A DNA stretch of 64,000 bases from Chryseobacterium sp. (GTDB lineage Bacteria; Bacteroidota; Bacteroidia; Flavobacteriales; Weeksellaceae): positions 122,615 through 186,614 of the forward strand of contig NZ_JAFAJM010000017.1 of NCBI RefSeq assembly GCF_019236175.1. Direction: 5' to 3'. The position numbers were made by a program, and so were the translations under genes. Of this stretch, positions 44,968-55,072 are shown one piece after another. The notes below the pieces were generated by a model. The model was not told where the DNA came from. It ran no database searches and was given only the letters and a program-made list of their open reading frames with translations. Position 1 is the first letter of the stretch. Every line of letters starts with the position of its first letter.

Positions 44968-45927
44968 ATGGAGAGAACCAACATTATATCAATTGCTAAA
45001 AATACTTTAGAAATCGAAATTTCAGAACTCGAAAAATTAAAAAACAGGCTTGATGACCAGTTTGCACGGGCAGTGGAAATCATTCACTCGGCAAAAGGCA
45101 AGCTGATTGTAGTAGGAATAGGTAAATCTGCCCACGTAGGTAATAAAATTGTGGCTACGTTAAATTCTACAGGAACTCCATCACAGTTTCTTCATGCTTC
45201 AGAGGCTATTCATGGAGATTTGGGAGTAATCCAGAAACAGGATGTTGTTTTATGTATTTCCAATTCCGGAAATTCACCTGAAATAGCCAATCTGGTTCCC
45301 TATCTTAAAGATTATTCTTCTGCTTTAATAGGAATGACAGGAAACAAAAACAGTAAGCTTGCAGAGTTTTCAGAAATTATGCTGGATACCCATGTGGATG
45401 TAGAAGCATGTCCCAACAAACTGGCTCCTACCAGTTCCACAACAATCCAAATGGCGCTGGGTGACGCTTTAGCGGTAGCTTTAATGGAATTAAATGACTT
45501 CAAAGCCAATGATTTTGCCAAATTCCATCCCGGTGGAAGTTTAGGAAAAAATCTTACCTCTAAAGTAGAGCAATTCCTTTCTTCGCAAAAACCTCAGGTA
45601 ACGGAAGATTCTTCCATCAGAGATGTGATCATCTCTATCAGTGCTTCAAGCCACGGAATTACCGTGGTGACTCGTGAAGATAAAATCATCGGAGTAATTA
45701 CAGATGGTGATCTGAGAAGAATGCTGATGAAAGAAGAAGATATTACTCAGGTTCTGGCTAAAGATATTATGTCTGCTCACCCAAGAACAATAGAAAAAGA
45801 CGCTCTGGCTAAAGCAGCCATGAAAATTTTAAAAGAAAACAATATCGGGCAACTTATTGTAACTGAAAACGGAAAGTATTTCGGAATCATTGATCTGCAC
45901 AAACTGTTGGATGAAGGAATTAATTAA
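44968..45927 (+). CDS. kdsD: Arabinose-5-phosphate isomerase (KdsD/KpsF/GutQ)
   Basis: 319 residues: a SIS sugar-isomerase domain (KGKLIVVGIGKSAHVGNKIV, then TPSQFLHASEAIHGDLGVI and CISNSGNSPE) up to about 200, then two CBS motifs (GVITDGDLRRML and IIDLHKLLDEG). It converts ribulose-5-phosphate to arabinose-5-phosphate, the first step of the KDO sugar of lipopolysaccharide. It faces away from recQ. tatC follows on the same strand after 132 bases with its own possible TAAATTTG box (46031-46038). Confidence 0.94.
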   Translation: MERTNIISIAKNTLEIEISELEKLKNRLDDQFARAVEIIHSAKGKLIVVGIGKSAHVGNKIVATLNSTGTPSQFLHASEAIHGDLGVIQKQDVVLCISNSGNSPEIANLVPYLKDYSSALIGMTGNKNSKLAEFSEIMLDTHVDVEACPNKLAPTSSTTIQMALGDALAVALMELNDFKANDFAKFHPGGSLGKNLTSKVEQFLSSQKPQVTEDSSIRDVIISISASSHGITVVTREDKIIGVITDGDLRRMLMKEEDITQVLAKDIMSAHPRTIEKDALAKAAMKILKENNIGQLIVTENGKYFGIIDLHKLLDEGIN

Positions 45928-46059
45928 AATTACAGATCGTTAAGATAAGAAGCAGGTAAAGTAGGAATTAAATATATATTAAAAAAAACCAACTTATCAT
46001 TTCTAATCTCCAACTTCTTTAAATATTTCATAAATTTGTGCCTTTAAAAATTTTATCCT

Positions 46060-46887
46060 GTGAGTGAAGGTAAAGACATGTCCTTTCTTGGACATATTGG
46101 AGAATTAAGAGGACACCTGATCCGTTCAATTATTGCTATCGTAATTGCAGCTTTTGTAGTAGGTTTCAATATTAACTGGATTATGGACCATATCTTTTTT
46201 GGGCCCACCAGAAATGATTTCCCTACATTCAGAGTTGTTAATCACTTTTCGAGAATGCTTTTAGGAGAAGACAGTATTCATCTTCCGAAAGACTTTCCTG
46301 TACGTGTACAAAGACTTTATCAGCAGTTCAACGTCATGATGGCTGTTTCCATTTTTGGGGGTATGGTGGCTGCATTTCCTTATATTGTCTGGGAATTATG
46401 GCGTTTTATCAGCCCTGCTTTGCATCCGAAAGAGAGAAAAAATTCAATTTACATTATTAATGCGGTATGGATGTTGTTTATGACAGGGATTTTATGCGGT
46501 TATTTTTTAATCCTTCCTTTTGCCGTGAACTTCGGGGTGATCTTTAAAATTTCAGATATTATTGTTCCGCTTTACGACCTTAGTGATTATACCACTTTAT
46601 TTTTACAGGTTATTTTAGGGATGGGTGTTATTTTTCTGTTCCCTATCCTGATTTATTTCCTTACAAGTATCGGAATTCTGACGCCCATGTTTATGAAAAC
46701 ATACCGTCGTCATGCTATTGTTCTGATTATGGTTGTTGCAGCAATTATTACTCCTGCAGATGTATTAAGCATGCTTATGGCAGCTTTCCCGCTGGTAATT
46801 CTATATGAGTTCAGTATTATGATGTGTAGGTACACATACAAAAAAGTACAGAAAAGCAACGGAAATCTTCCTGTTGTACAGCAATAA
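46060..46887 (+). CDS. tatC: Twin-arginine translocase subunit TatC
   Basis: 275 residues, six transmembrane helices. MSFLGHIGELRGHLIRS is the cytosolic N-terminus that recognises the twin-arginine signal, with the conserved Glu in GELR. FPYIVWELWRFISPALHPKER is the first cytosolic/periplasmic loop and FLFPILIYFL follows later. There is an insertion of about 40 residues after TM1 compared with E. coli TatC, usual in Bacteroidota. The start is GTG at 46060; ATG 46078 is six codons on and possible. No tatA gene is in the window. Confidence 0.94.
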   Translation: MSEGKDMSFLGHIGELRGHLIRSIIAIVIAAFVVGFNINWIMDHIFFGPTRNDFPTFRVVNHFSRMLLGEDSIHLPKDFPVRVQRLYQQFNVMMAVSIFGGMVAAFPYIVWELWRFISPALHPKERKNSIYIINAVWMLFMTGILCGYFLILPFAVNFGVIFKISDIIVPLYDLSDYTTLFLQVILGMGVIFLFPILIYFLTSIGILTPMFMKTYRRHAIVLIMVVAAIITPADVLSMLMAAFPLVILYEFSIMMCRYTYKKVQKSNGNLPVVQQ

Positions 46888-46909
46888 AAAATATTCAATA
46901 TTATACAAG

Positions 46910-46940
46910 AGCCGGTTTTCTATAAAAGCCGGCTTTTTTA
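46910..46940 (+). terminator. Terminator of tatC
   Basis: AGCCGG with CCGGCT around an A/T-paired inner stem, followed by TTTTT. Confidence 0.75.
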
Positions 46941-47001
46941 TTGTTACAGGCCTTATCAAGGATTTTTCCTATAAAATCATATATTTTTTCCTTTTCCCAA
47001 T

Positions 47002-47030
47002 TTTGCTGTAAATTAAATTTTTTATTTTTG
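47002..47030 (+). promoter_or_regulatory. Promoter of the M1 peptidase gene
   Basis: TTTG (47002-47005), 17 bases, TATTTTTG (47023-47030); it lies 26 bases before the ATG and matches the Bacteroidota promoter form. Confidence 0.6.
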
Positions 47031-47056
47031 GAAAGATTATTAATCGAACTTTAAAA

Positions 47057-48688
47057 ATGAAAAAATTATCATATGCACTTTTATTGGTATCAGGACTAGC
47101 TTTCGGGCAGTTCTTTGAACACGATAAAGTTTTCACCAAACAGGATACCTTAAAGGGATCAAACACTCAATTCAGAAACTTTTGGGATGTTAAAAAATAT
47201 GATTTATCTGTAGAACCGGACTTTGAACAGAAAAGCATAAAAGGAAATAATAAAATCAGTTTTGAAATCATTAAAGAGGTGACCAACCCTACTTTTCAGA
47301 TTGATCTTCAGCAACCGATGAAAGCCGATAAAGTGGAAGGAAATTTCCCGATCACCAAGTATAATCAGGATGGCGATTTCATTTTTATTACCGCCAATAA
47401 AAAGTTTAAGAAAGGAGAAAAATATACTATTACCATTACTTATTCCGGAAACCCTGTCATTGCCAAAAGGCCCCCCTGGGACGGAGGCTGGGTATTTACC
47501 AATGATGAAAAAGGGCGCCCATGGATGAGTGTTGCCGATGAAGGGATTGGAGCCTCTATATGGCTTCCCACCAAAGATATTTGGAGTGATGAACCGGACA
47601 ATGGAATCATTATGAAAATCATTACCCCCAACGATCTGGTAGGTGTAGGAAACGGAAGATTAATCGATAAAAAAATTAATGGAAACAAAACAACCTATAC
47701 CTGGGAAGTCAAAAACCCGATCAATGCCTACTCCATTATTCCGAATATTGGAAAGTACGTTAATTTTAAAGATACTTTTAATGGTGAAAAAGGGAAACTT
47801 GATCTTGACTACTGGGTACTGGATTATAATCTGGACAAGGCCAAAAAACAATTTGAGCAGGTAAAGCCTATGCTTTCTGCATTTGAATACTGGTTCGGAC
47901 CTTATCCATTCTATGAAGATTCATACAAACTTGTGGACTCTCCATATCTGGGAATGGAACATCAGAGCAGTGTAGCTTATGGTAACCAATATATGAACGG
48001 ATACCTGGGAAGGGACCTTTCAGGAACAGGAGTGGGACTGAAATGGGATTTTATCATTATTCATGAAAGCGGACACGAATGGTTTGCGAATAATATTACA
48101 GCAAAAGATCAGGCAGACATGTGGATCCACGAAAGTTTTACTAATTATTCCGAAGTCCTTTTTACTGAAAAATACCTGGATAAAAAATCAGCAGACCTTT
48201 ATGCCATCGGAATCCGGAATATTATAAGTAATGACACCCCGATTATCGGTCATTACGGAGTTCGAAATGAAGGAAGTGGTGATATGTATCCTAAAGGAGC
48301 CAATATGATACACACCATAAGGCAAGTAATCGACAATGATGAAAAATTCAGACAAATCTTAAGAGGGCTGAATAAAGATTTTTATCACCAGACAGTGAGT
48401 GCCCAGCAAATTGAAAATTATATTTCTGCAAAATCAGGCATTGACTTTTCCACCGTTTTTGATCAGTATTTAAGAACAGTTAAAATACCTAGTCTTGAGT
48501 ATTCTCAGGAGGGCACAATGCTGAAATTCCGATATACGGATATTGTAAAAGGCCTGAAGCTCCCTATCAGAATTGATGGAGACCAGACTATTAACCCAAC
48601 AGAGAACTGGCAAACTGTACAATTGAAAAAAAGGGGTCCGGTTGAGTTTAATACAAACTATTATATCAATTATAAGAACATTCAATAA
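47057..48688 (+). CDS. M1-family aminopeptidase, secreted
   Basis: 543 residues with a signal peptide of about 18 residues. The beta-saddle N-terminal domain is followed by the catalytic one. YLGMEHQSSVAYGNQY corresponds to the GxMEN exopeptidase loop, here G-M-E-H. The zinc motif is HESGHEWFANNITAKDQADM and its distal Glu in WIHESFTNYSEVLF. The C-terminal part ends at 543, short because ARM domains are lacking. It trims peptides outside the cytoplasm. The M61 peptidase gene that follows has a related role. Confidence 0.9.
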   Translation: MKKLSYALLLVSGLAFGQFFEHDKVFTKQDTLKGSNTQFRNFWDVKKYDLSVEPDFEQKSIKGNNKISFEIIKEVTNPTFQIDLQQPMKADKVEGNFPITKYNQDGDFIFITANKKFKKGEKYTITITYSGNPVIAKRPPWDGGWVFTNDEKGRPWMSVADEGIGASIWLPTKDIWSDEPDNGIIMKIITPNDLVGVGNGRLIDKKINGNKTTYTWEVKNPINAYSIIPNIGKYVNFKDTFNGEKGKLDLDYWVLDYNLDKAKKQFEQVKPMLSAFEYWFGPYPFYEDSYKLVDSPYLGMEHQSSVAYGNQYMNGYLGRDLSGTGVGLKWDFIIIHESGHEWFANNITAKDQADMWIHESFTNYSEVLFTEKYLDKKSADLYAIGIRNIISNDTPIIGHYGVRNEGSGDMYPKGANMIHTIRQVIDNDEKFRQILRGLNKDFYHQTVSAQQIENYISAKSGIDFSTVFDQYLRTVKIPSLEYSQEGTMLKFRYTDIVKGLKLPIRIDGDQTINPTENWQTVQLKKRGPVEFNTNYYINYKNIQ

Positions 48689-48698
48689 TCAAAAATAT

Positions 48699-48736
48699 AA
48701 AAGCAAAATCGTGGGGTACGGTTTTGCTTTTTTTGT
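48699..48736 (+). terminator. Terminator of the M1 peptidase gene
   Basis: AAAAGCAAAA pairs with TTTTGCTTTT (10 bp) followed by more T's. Confidence 0.75.
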
Positions 48737-48821
48737 GTACAAAATTTTAAGAAAAGTTTAATATTTCATTAAGTAACAAAATGACTAAAAAAACAACTAT
48801 TTAACTATAAATTTAAACCTA

Positions 48822-50678
48822 ATGAGAAAAACAGCACTTAGCTTAGGCTTGTTTGCCGCTTTTTTAGCCAATGCCCAGTCTATAAAGACAACCATTGACC
48901 TTGTCAATGTAAAAGATGATAAAGTAGCCGTGACCATGGAATTTCCGAAAATGAAATCCGGAGATGTAAAGTTTCACTTTCCAAAAACCGTTCCCGGTAC
49001 TTATTCTGAAGATGATTACGGAAGATTTATAGAAGGAATCAAATTTTATGATAATAAGGGAAAAGAGCTTACATACACAAAGGTTGATGACAATACCTAC
49101 TCATTAAAAAATGCTCAGAATTTAAATAAGATCACCTATCTGGTCAATGACAGCTTTGATGACGAAATGGACACCTCAAAGCATAAAGCCGTATTTTCTC
49201 CTTCAGGAACAGATATTGAACAGGGAAAAGTTTATCTGATCAACACTCATGGTTTCGTAGGCTACATCGATAATATGCAGGATGTCCCTTATCAGCTGAT
49301 CGTTCAGAAACCAACAGATTTTTACGGGACTACCGCTTTAGTGGATCAGGATACCTCTGAATCTACAGATACTTTTACATTAGCCAATTATGCTAAGGTT
49401 ACAGATTCTCCGTTAATGTATACCAAACCGGATTATATTACATTCAATGCCGGAGGAATGGAGCTTGTACTGGGAGTCTACTCACCAACCGGAAAATATA
49501 AGGCTGCAGATTTTAAAGATAATCTGGAAAAAATGGTCATTGCACAAAAGAAATTCTTAGGAGATATGAACACCAATAAAAAGTACGCAATTATGCTGTA
49601 CCTTGCCGGTGGAGACGGTCCTCAGATCAAAGGATTCGGTGCCCTGGAACATCATGAGTCAACCAGTGTGGTTCTGCCTGAGATGATGCCTAAAGATGCC
49701 ATTGATAAAACCATTACCGATGTTGTTTCCCATGAATTCTTCCATACAGTGAATCCTTTAAAAACCCACTCAGAAGAAATCCATTATTTCAATTATGCAG
49801 ACCCTAAAATGTCACAGCATTTATGGATGTACGAAGGAGGTACGGAATATTTCGCCAATTTGTTCCAGATTCAGGAAGGCTTAATCAATAAAGATGAGTT
49901 TTTACAACGAATCGGCGAAAAAATAACCAATTCAAAGAATTACAATGACACGATGCCATTTACGGTGATGAGTAAAAATGTTCTGAAAGAGCCTTATAAG
50001 GATCAGTACAGGAATGTCTACGAAAAAGGAGCTCTTCTTGCCATGTGTCTTGACATTGAGCTGAGAAAACTATCCAACGGAGAAATGGGCTATCGTGACA
50101 TGATCAGAAAACTGTCTCAACGATTTGGTGAAAATAAACCTTTTAAAGATGACAAACTGATAGATGAACTGGTAACAGTAACCGGGTATCCTCAGGTAAA
50201 GGATTTCTACAACAAATATATTGCAGGAAGCCAGCCTACTCCTTATGCAGAATACCTGAATATGGTAGGTGTAGAGATACAAAAACAAGAAACACCACCT
50301 ATTTTCTGGTTTATCAAAGATCCTGCCCAAACCGGATTTGATGATAAAGACAATGCTTTTGTGTTTGATGAGAGCTCAGCGCTATCCCCTTTTGCTAAGA
50401 GTATCGGATTTAAAATCACCGATAAGGTTCTCGCACTGGATGGGAAAACTGTGAATATTAAAGATGTACAGTCTTTCATTGGCTATGCAAGAACAATTAA
50501 AGAAGGACAGGATGTTACCGTAACCGTGTTAAGAGGTAATGGTGATAAGAAAGAAAAAATCAATTTAAAAGGAAAAGCAATTCTGGATAAACTGACCATG
50601 GAAACTCTTAAATACAAACCCAATCCGAGCCCTGCGGAGCTGAAATTGCAGACCCAATGGCTTACTGGTAAAAAATAA
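48822..50678 (+). CDS. M61-family glycyl-type aminopeptidase with PDZ domain, secreted
   Basis: 618 residues with a signal peptide ending LANAQ. An N-terminal beta domain is followed by the zinc site HEFFHTVNPL and the downstream Glu in LWMYEGGTEYFANLF. The C-terminal 130 residues form a PDZ domain (KSIGFKITDKVLALDGKTVN, GQDVTVTVLRGNGDKKEKI). M61 enzymes remove N-terminal Gly or Ala. Placed after the M1 gene, it probably forms part of extracytoplasmic peptide use. Confidence 0.92.
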   Translation: MRKTALSLGLFAAFLANAQSIKTTIDLVNVKDDKVAVTMEFPKMKSGDVKFHFPKTVPGTYSEDDYGRFIEGIKFYDNKGKELTYTKVDDNTYSLKNAQNLNKITYLVNDSFDDEMDTSKHKAVFSPSGTDIEQGKVYLINTHGFVGYIDNMQDVPYQLIVQKPTDFYGTTALVDQDTSESTDTFTLANYAKVTDSPLMYTKPDYITFNAGGMELVLGVYSPTGKYKAADFKDNLEKMVIAQKKFLGDMNTNKKYAIMLYLAGGDGPQIKGFGALEHHESTSVVLPEMMPKDAIDKTITDVVSHEFFHTVNPLKTHSEEIHYFNYADPKMSQHLWMYEGGTEYFANLFQIQEGLINKDEFLQRIGEKITNSKNYNDTMPFTVMSKNVLKEPYKDQYRNVYEKGALLAMCLDIELRKLSNGEMGYRDMIRKLSQRFGENKPFKDDKLIDELVTVTGYPQVKDFYNKYIAGSQPTPYAEYLNMVGVEIQKQETPPIFWFIKDPAQTGFDDKDNAFVFDESSALSPFAKSIGFKITDKVLALDGKTVNIKDVQSFIGYARTIKEGQDVTVTVLRGNGDKKEKINLKGKAILDKLTMETLKYKPNPSPAELKLQTQWLTGKK

Positions 50679-50680
50679 AT

Positions 50681-50707
50681 AAAAGCGGGGAAAATATCCC
50701 CGCTTTT
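50681..50707 (+). terminator. Terminator of the M61 peptidase gene
   Basis: AAAAGCGGGGA-AAATA-TCCCCGCTTTT, an 11-bp perfect stem right after the stop; it also faces the histidine kinase gene. Confidence 0.85.
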
Positions 50708-50754
50708 ATATTTATATCTGATCGCTCTCAAAGATCAATAAACCTGTTTATTAC

Positions 50755-51921
50755 TCAGGCTTTTTTTATTGTTATTCTGAATGTACTTCCTTTTCCTACT
50801 TCTGTCTGGGAGATTTTAATATCTCCGTTATGATATTCATGGATCACTCTTCTGGCCAGAGAAAGCCCAAGTCCCCAGCCTCTTTTTTTAGTAGAATATC
50901 CGGGTTTAAAAGCATTTCTTGCCTGTTGTTTAGTCATTCCGCTTCCGGTATCTCTTACTTCTACAAAAATATTTTTATTTCTTTCAAAAACAGACAGGGT
51001 AATTGCCCCTTCACCTTTCATCGCATCTACTGCATTTTTTACCAGGTTTTCAATTACCCAGCTTATCAGAATTTTATTGTGAGGCACCAAAAGGGTATAA
51101 TTGGGAAGCTGTAAAGCAAAATCAACTTTTTTGGAGATCCTTGTTTTTAAATAATCATAGTTCTCACGCATAGTTTCATTAAAGTTCCTGTCATTGAGTT
51201 CCGGAACCGAACCTATTTTTGAGAAACGTTCAGAGATTGTTCTTAGTCTTTCAATATCTTTTTCTATTTCATGTACTCCTTCAGAATCCGGGTTATCGAG
51301 CTTCATAATCTCCATCCAGCCAATCATTGAAGATAAAGGTGTTCCGATCTGATGAGCCGTTTCTTTAGCTAAACCGGCCCACAAATACCCCTCATCCGTC
51401 TTTTTAATCGTCCTGAAAAACCAGAAAGAGAACCCAAAGTACAAGAGAATAAATAAGCCTAAAATATAGGGCGAATAGCGGAGATTATTAAGCAAACGTG
51501 AGTTATCATAATAGACAAACTGGTTATTTCCGTCCGGTACTTTAATCTCAATAGGGATATAGTTTTTCTCCATATTTTCCATCAGATCCTGAAGTTTTTC
51601 GGGATTTTTTATGGTACTTTCAGGAATATTTCTGTAATAACCCGGAGCAATAATCGGGGTTTTATATTTATCCGTTACAATAAAAGGAATTGTATTATTG
51701 ATATTAAGAATCTCCGGCAGAAGATCCAGTACATCAGTATCAGGTGTTTTTACTTCCTGTTGAATTTTAATAGCCTTAGAAAGAAGGTTTATTCTTTTAA
51801 TTTCCTCTTTTCTGAGAAAATTAATCAATGAAGTAGAAGCTATCACAATGCCTACCACTAAAGCGGTCATTATGACAAAAATGATCCAGTTATTCAGTCT
51901 GGCTAAAATGGATTTTCTCAA
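50755..51921 (-). CDS. Membrane sensor histidine kinase, orphan
   Basis: 388 residues. TM1 (WIIFVIMTALVVGIVIASTS) and TM2 (YSPYILGLFILLYFGFSFWF) enclose a periplasmic sensor loop of about 120 residues. The H box is LAKETAHQIGTPLSSMIGWM, followed by N box ENLVKNAVDAMKG and G boxes VEVRDTGSGM and KRGWGLGLSLARRV. The H box has H-Q-I-G-T-P-L, a subclass common in Bacteroidota. No response regulator is adjacent. It begins seven bases upstream of the dacB end, on the same strand after dacB, so it may be co-transcribed with dacB and sense the cell wall. Confidence 0.9.
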   Translation of the reverse strand: MRKSILARLNNWIIFVIMTALVVGIVIASTSLINFLRKEEIKRINLLSKAIKIQQEVKTPDTDVLDLLPEILNINNTIPFIVTDKYKTPIIAPGYYRNIPESTIKNPEKLQDLMENMEKNYIPIEIKVPDGNNQFVYYDNSRLLNNLRYSPYILGLFILLYFGFSFWFFRTIKKTDEGYLWAGLAKETAHQIGTPLSSMIGWMEIMKLDNPDSEGVHEIEKDIERLRTISERFSKIGSVPELNDRNFNETMRENYDYLKTRISKKVDFALQLPNYTLLVPHNKILISWVIENLVKNAVDAMKGEGAITLSVFERNKNIFVEVRDTGSGMTKQQARNAFKPGYSTKKRGWGLGLSLARRVIHEYHNGDIKISQTEVGKGSTFRITIKKA

Positions 51922-51928
51922 AGTTTCT

Positions 51929-53302
51929 CTATTTTAAAACATTCAGAATTTTCTGCAGCTCCGTACTTCCACTCCCCTGATAGTTGTTGATAATAATTGA
52001 AAACACATATTTCTTTCCGTCCTTTGCGGCCTGATATCCGGCAAAAGATTTGGTATCTCTCATTGTTCCGCTTTTCATTTTCATTCCGTTTTCCTGTACG
52101 GGAAATCCGTCATAATACGCTTCAAACCATGATTGTTTTTTAGCATATAACAAAGCCTGTACTTCCGCCTTGGCGGAAACATAATTCTGTGGAGAAAGTC
52201 CGCTTCCGTCAGCAAAATTAATCATATTCGGATTTATTCCTTTCGACTTCCAGAATTCTTTCAGATAAGCGACTCCGCTTTTAAAACCCGGGTTTCCTTT
52301 CTTTTCTTTCCCTAAAGTTTTAATCAGTGTTTCACCATAGAGATTAATGCTCTTTCTTAAAAACCAGTAAACAATTTTATCAAGGGTTGGCGATTGATAG
52401 GTCAGAATAATAGTACTTTTAGGAGTTTTCGAAGCGGGTTTTCCTTCGAGTTCAAGCTGTGAACCGGTAATTACTTTTCCGGAAAGTTCAACTCCCGATT
52501 CTTTCAGCCATTGCCTCGCTTCTACACCTAATTGTAAAGGCGGGTTTGGAGTGGCCCCGGAAACGGTCACCGTTTTTCCGGCCGGAAGCATTCCGTTAAT
52601 CAAAGCAATATTGGAATGAGGTGCTGTGAAAATAAGACTCTGGTCTGAACTTCCTCCTGCTTTAAGATCATTCAGCCATTTTACCCCTTCTAAAGGATAG
52701 GAGAAATTTTTAAAATCCGTTCCATTGATGTTGATGTCAAACTGATTTTCCTTCCAGTTGATCCCCCAGACTCCTGCTCCGTAATAATTACCTAAATCAT
52801 CCCATGGCCAGCCTCCCGGAATCGTCTGATGATCAAAATAAGAATCATCAATCACCAAATCTCCGGATATTCCAGTTATTCCGGAACTCTTAACGGCATC
52901 AATAAATTTCTTTTTAAAATTTTCAGGTTTATAGCCCTCATATCTCCAGCTCCCCAATGTGGGATCACCGTTTGAACTGATCCAAAGATTTCCGTTCAAA
53001 GTACCTCCCGATATATTCCCCGAATAGCTTGTCGTCGTCGTAAATGTATAATTTTTGCCTAAAGTTTCCAAAGCAGCTCCCGCTGTAAAGATCTTTTGCG
53101 TAGAAGCAGTTGAAAGCCCTTTATTCCCTTGATATTCATAGATTAAATTGCCGTTTTCATCCGACACATAAAATGATAAATTAGAAGCAACTGCTGATGA
53201 AGAATCCATAAGATCTCTGGTGACTTTATCTAATTTCTGAGCCATATTCTGAGCAGAGACAATCTGTACAGAAAGACTGAGAACAGCAAGTGTTTTTTTC
53301 AT
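51929..53302 (-). CDS. dacB: D-alanyl-D-alanine carboxypeptidase/endopeptidase PBP4 (DacB)
   Basis: 457 residues, S13 peptidase. Signal peptide ends VSAQ. The nucleophile Ser67 and Lys70 lie in STQK. The insert domain that follows contains LWISSNGDPTLGS. The second element is ADGSGLSPQNYVS, and the KTG triad is present as KSGTM. It trims or opens peptidoglycan cross-links in the periplasm. The following gene on the strand is the histidine kinase, and a zinc-finger protein gene lies upstream. Confidence 0.93.
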   Translation of the reverse strand: MKKTLAVLSLSVQIVSAQNMAQKLDKVTRDLMDSSSAVASNLSFYVSDENGNLIYEYQGNKGLSTASTQKIFTAGAALETLGKNYTFTTTTSYSGNISGGTLNGNLWISSNGDPTLGSWRYEGYKPENFKKKFIDAVKSSGITGISGDLVIDDSYFDHQTIPGGWPWDDLGNYYGAGVWGINWKENQFDININGTDFKNFSYPLEGVKWLNDLKAGGSSDQSLIFTAPHSNIALINGMLPAGKTVTVSGATPNPPLQLGVEARQWLKESGVELSGKVITGSQLELEGKPASKTPKSTIILTYQSPTLDKIVYWFLRKSINLYGETLIKTLGKEKKGNPGFKSGVAYLKEFWKSKGINPNMINFADGSGLSPQNYVSAKAEVQALLYAKKQSWFEAYYDGFPVQENGMKMKSGTMRDTKSFAGYQAAKDGKKYVFSIIINNYQGSGSTELQKILNVLK

Positions 53303-53333
53303 TGGATTGTTGTTTTACGCTGATCAAATATAG

Positions 53334-54194
53334 TTAAAATAAAAGCTTTTCATATTCTCTGAGATCACTGGAGCTGAAAAGAATCTGATAATCCGGAGAT
53401 TTTTCAAATGATCGGTCATATTTAAAATATTTTTCATAATCATTCTCATCTATAAAAATATCCATCTGACAGGCTTTTATATAATTTAATTTTTCTCTTT
53501 CAGATTCGGTTTCGGATTCCCTCCATGAATCGTAATGACAACGTAAGCAGGTGTTCTGATGAAGGGCCTTATATCCGCAGATTTCACAATACTTCAGGTT
53601 TTGAAACAACTCGGAAATCCTTTTTTGCTGTTCCTCAGGAAACAGGTGAAGAGGAACTGTTTTCAAAAGCAGGTAATAATTAGGTTGTTGCCATGAAAAA
53701 TCTATCATTTTTGTTATAGGGCCAGATTCTTTCTTTATATACAGTCTTAATTGACTGAAATCATATTCAGTCTCAGCGTCAGCAATCTCTCCAATGGTAA
53801 GCCTGTTCTTTTTATTCAGCTTAATGTTCAGATCATCATCAATTTCAATAATAGACTTTTGATCCAGATAATGAAAAAGACACAAAGTGGTTTCCTGAAA
53901 ATTATCGCTTCTTTTTTTTCCTTCACTTCCGCAAATTTCACAGGTTTCGGCAGACAACGCCGTATATTTAGCAGTAATATACTGAATTTCTTCATTCAGT
54001 TCCGGATCTTCAGAATAAATGCAACACCATAATTCACCCTCTTTTTCTTTTCCAAAAACATCTTTCTCGGTATTCCAGCCGCCAATGGCAAATTCAAACA
54101 GCATTTGTCTGATCAGATCATTCCATCCGGTGCTGTTCACTTCAAAATTTTTCAGATTTTGTTCTACAAAACTGCTGATCTCCTTATGATTCAT
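53334..54194 (-). CDS. Multi-CxxC zinc-binding protein, unknown function
   Basis: 286 residues, no known family. At least three zinc-knuckle pairs: CEICGSEGKKR, CEICGYKALHQNTCLRCHYD. Between them is a helical and acidic stretch (IEIDDDLNIKLNKKNRLTIG). No signal peptide. It overlaps the pepE stop codon by four bases, so it is translated by coupling with pepE and presumably works in related metabolism, though how is unknown. Confidence 0.65.
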   Translation of the reverse strand: MNHKEISSFVEQNLKNFEVNSTGWNDLIRQMLFEFAIGGWNTEKDVFGKEKEGELWCCIYSEDPELNEEIQYITAKYTALSAETCEICGSEGKKRSDNFQETTLCLFHYLDQKSIIEIDDDLNIKLNKKNRLTIGEIADAETEYDFSQLRLYIKKESGPITKMIDFSWQQPNYYLLLKTVPLHLFPEEQQKRISELFQNLKYCEICGYKALHQNTCLRCHYDSWRESETESEREKLNYIKACQMDIFIDENDYEKYFKYDRSFEKSPDYQILFSSSDLREYEKLLF

Positions 54195-54886
54195 TCTAAT
54201 ACTGTTCCCGGCTCTATTTCGTAAGGCTCTTTTCCTTTTTCAAAAATTCTTGTCAGTTCACTCCCTTCAACACGAATACGATCTCCGGATCTTCTGATCC
54301 AGTTTCCTTCTCTCAGCCCCACTACTTTTATATCATTCTGGGTAAGAAATTCCTGAATTCTTGTTTCCCTTGTTTCTCCATTGTGCTTTAAATCTGGATT
54401 AGGATCAAGATAATGCGGATTGATATTGAACGGAACCAGCCCCATACACTCAAAACTCGGCGGATAAACAATGGGCATATCATTCGTTGTTTTCATATTC
54501 TGTCCTCCGATATTACTTCCTGCACTACACCCCAGATATGGCTTTCCGCTGGCGGCATTTTCCTTTAAAACAGACATTAATCCTGTTTCATGTAAGGTTT
54601 TAACCAGTAAAAAAGTATTTCCACCGCCTGTAAAATAACCTTTAGCCTGATTCAGGGCTTCTGCTTTATTTTCAAACTCATGAAGTCCTTTTACCGTGAT
54701 ATTGATGGTTTCAAAAAAAGAGCGTGCTTTTGCCGTATACTCATCATGGGAAATCCCGCCGGGTCTTGCGAAAGGGATAAAAACAATTTCATCAATTCCG
54801 GCATATAATGAGATAAGCTCATCTCTTAAATAGTCTAAATATTCACCTCCAAAAAGGGTGGAAGTGGAAGCTAATATGATGTTCAT
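54191..54886 (-). CDS. pepE: Dipeptidase E (S51, Asp-X dipeptidase)
   Basis: 231 residues. The nucleophile elbow GCSAGSN (Ser at about 122) and the preceding FTGGGNTFLL, then FNINPHYLDPNPDLKHNGET, are as in PepE, which hydrolyses dipeptides beginning with aspartate. This is the second S51-family enzyme of the window after cyanophycinase, to which it is distantly related. It begins a two-gene unit with the zinc-binding protein. Confidence 0.92.
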   Translation of the reverse strand: MNIILASTSTLFGGEYLDYLRDELISLYAGIDEIVFIPFARPGGISHDEYTAKARSFFETINITVKGLHEFENKAEALNQAKGYFTGGGNTFLLVKTLHETGLMSVLKENAASGKPYLGCSAGSNIGGQNMKTTNDMPIVYPPSFECMGLVPFNINPHYLDPNPDLKHNGETRETRIQEFLTQNDIKVVGLREGNWIRRSGDRIRVEGSELTRIFEKGKEPYEIEPGTVLE

Positions 54887-55072
54887 AAAAGGAATTTATA
54901 TTAAAAATAGTTGAATGACAAAGATAAACTCAAATATCAACGAATCAAAAATTAAACTAAAAAAAACGTTTTTCCCGTTAATATTTTCTAAAAAACCTTA
55001 AAGCTTCTAAAATCTGAGCCTTTATGGAATTATTATTGAATTTTAGAAATCAGAATTTTAAAATATAAGATT

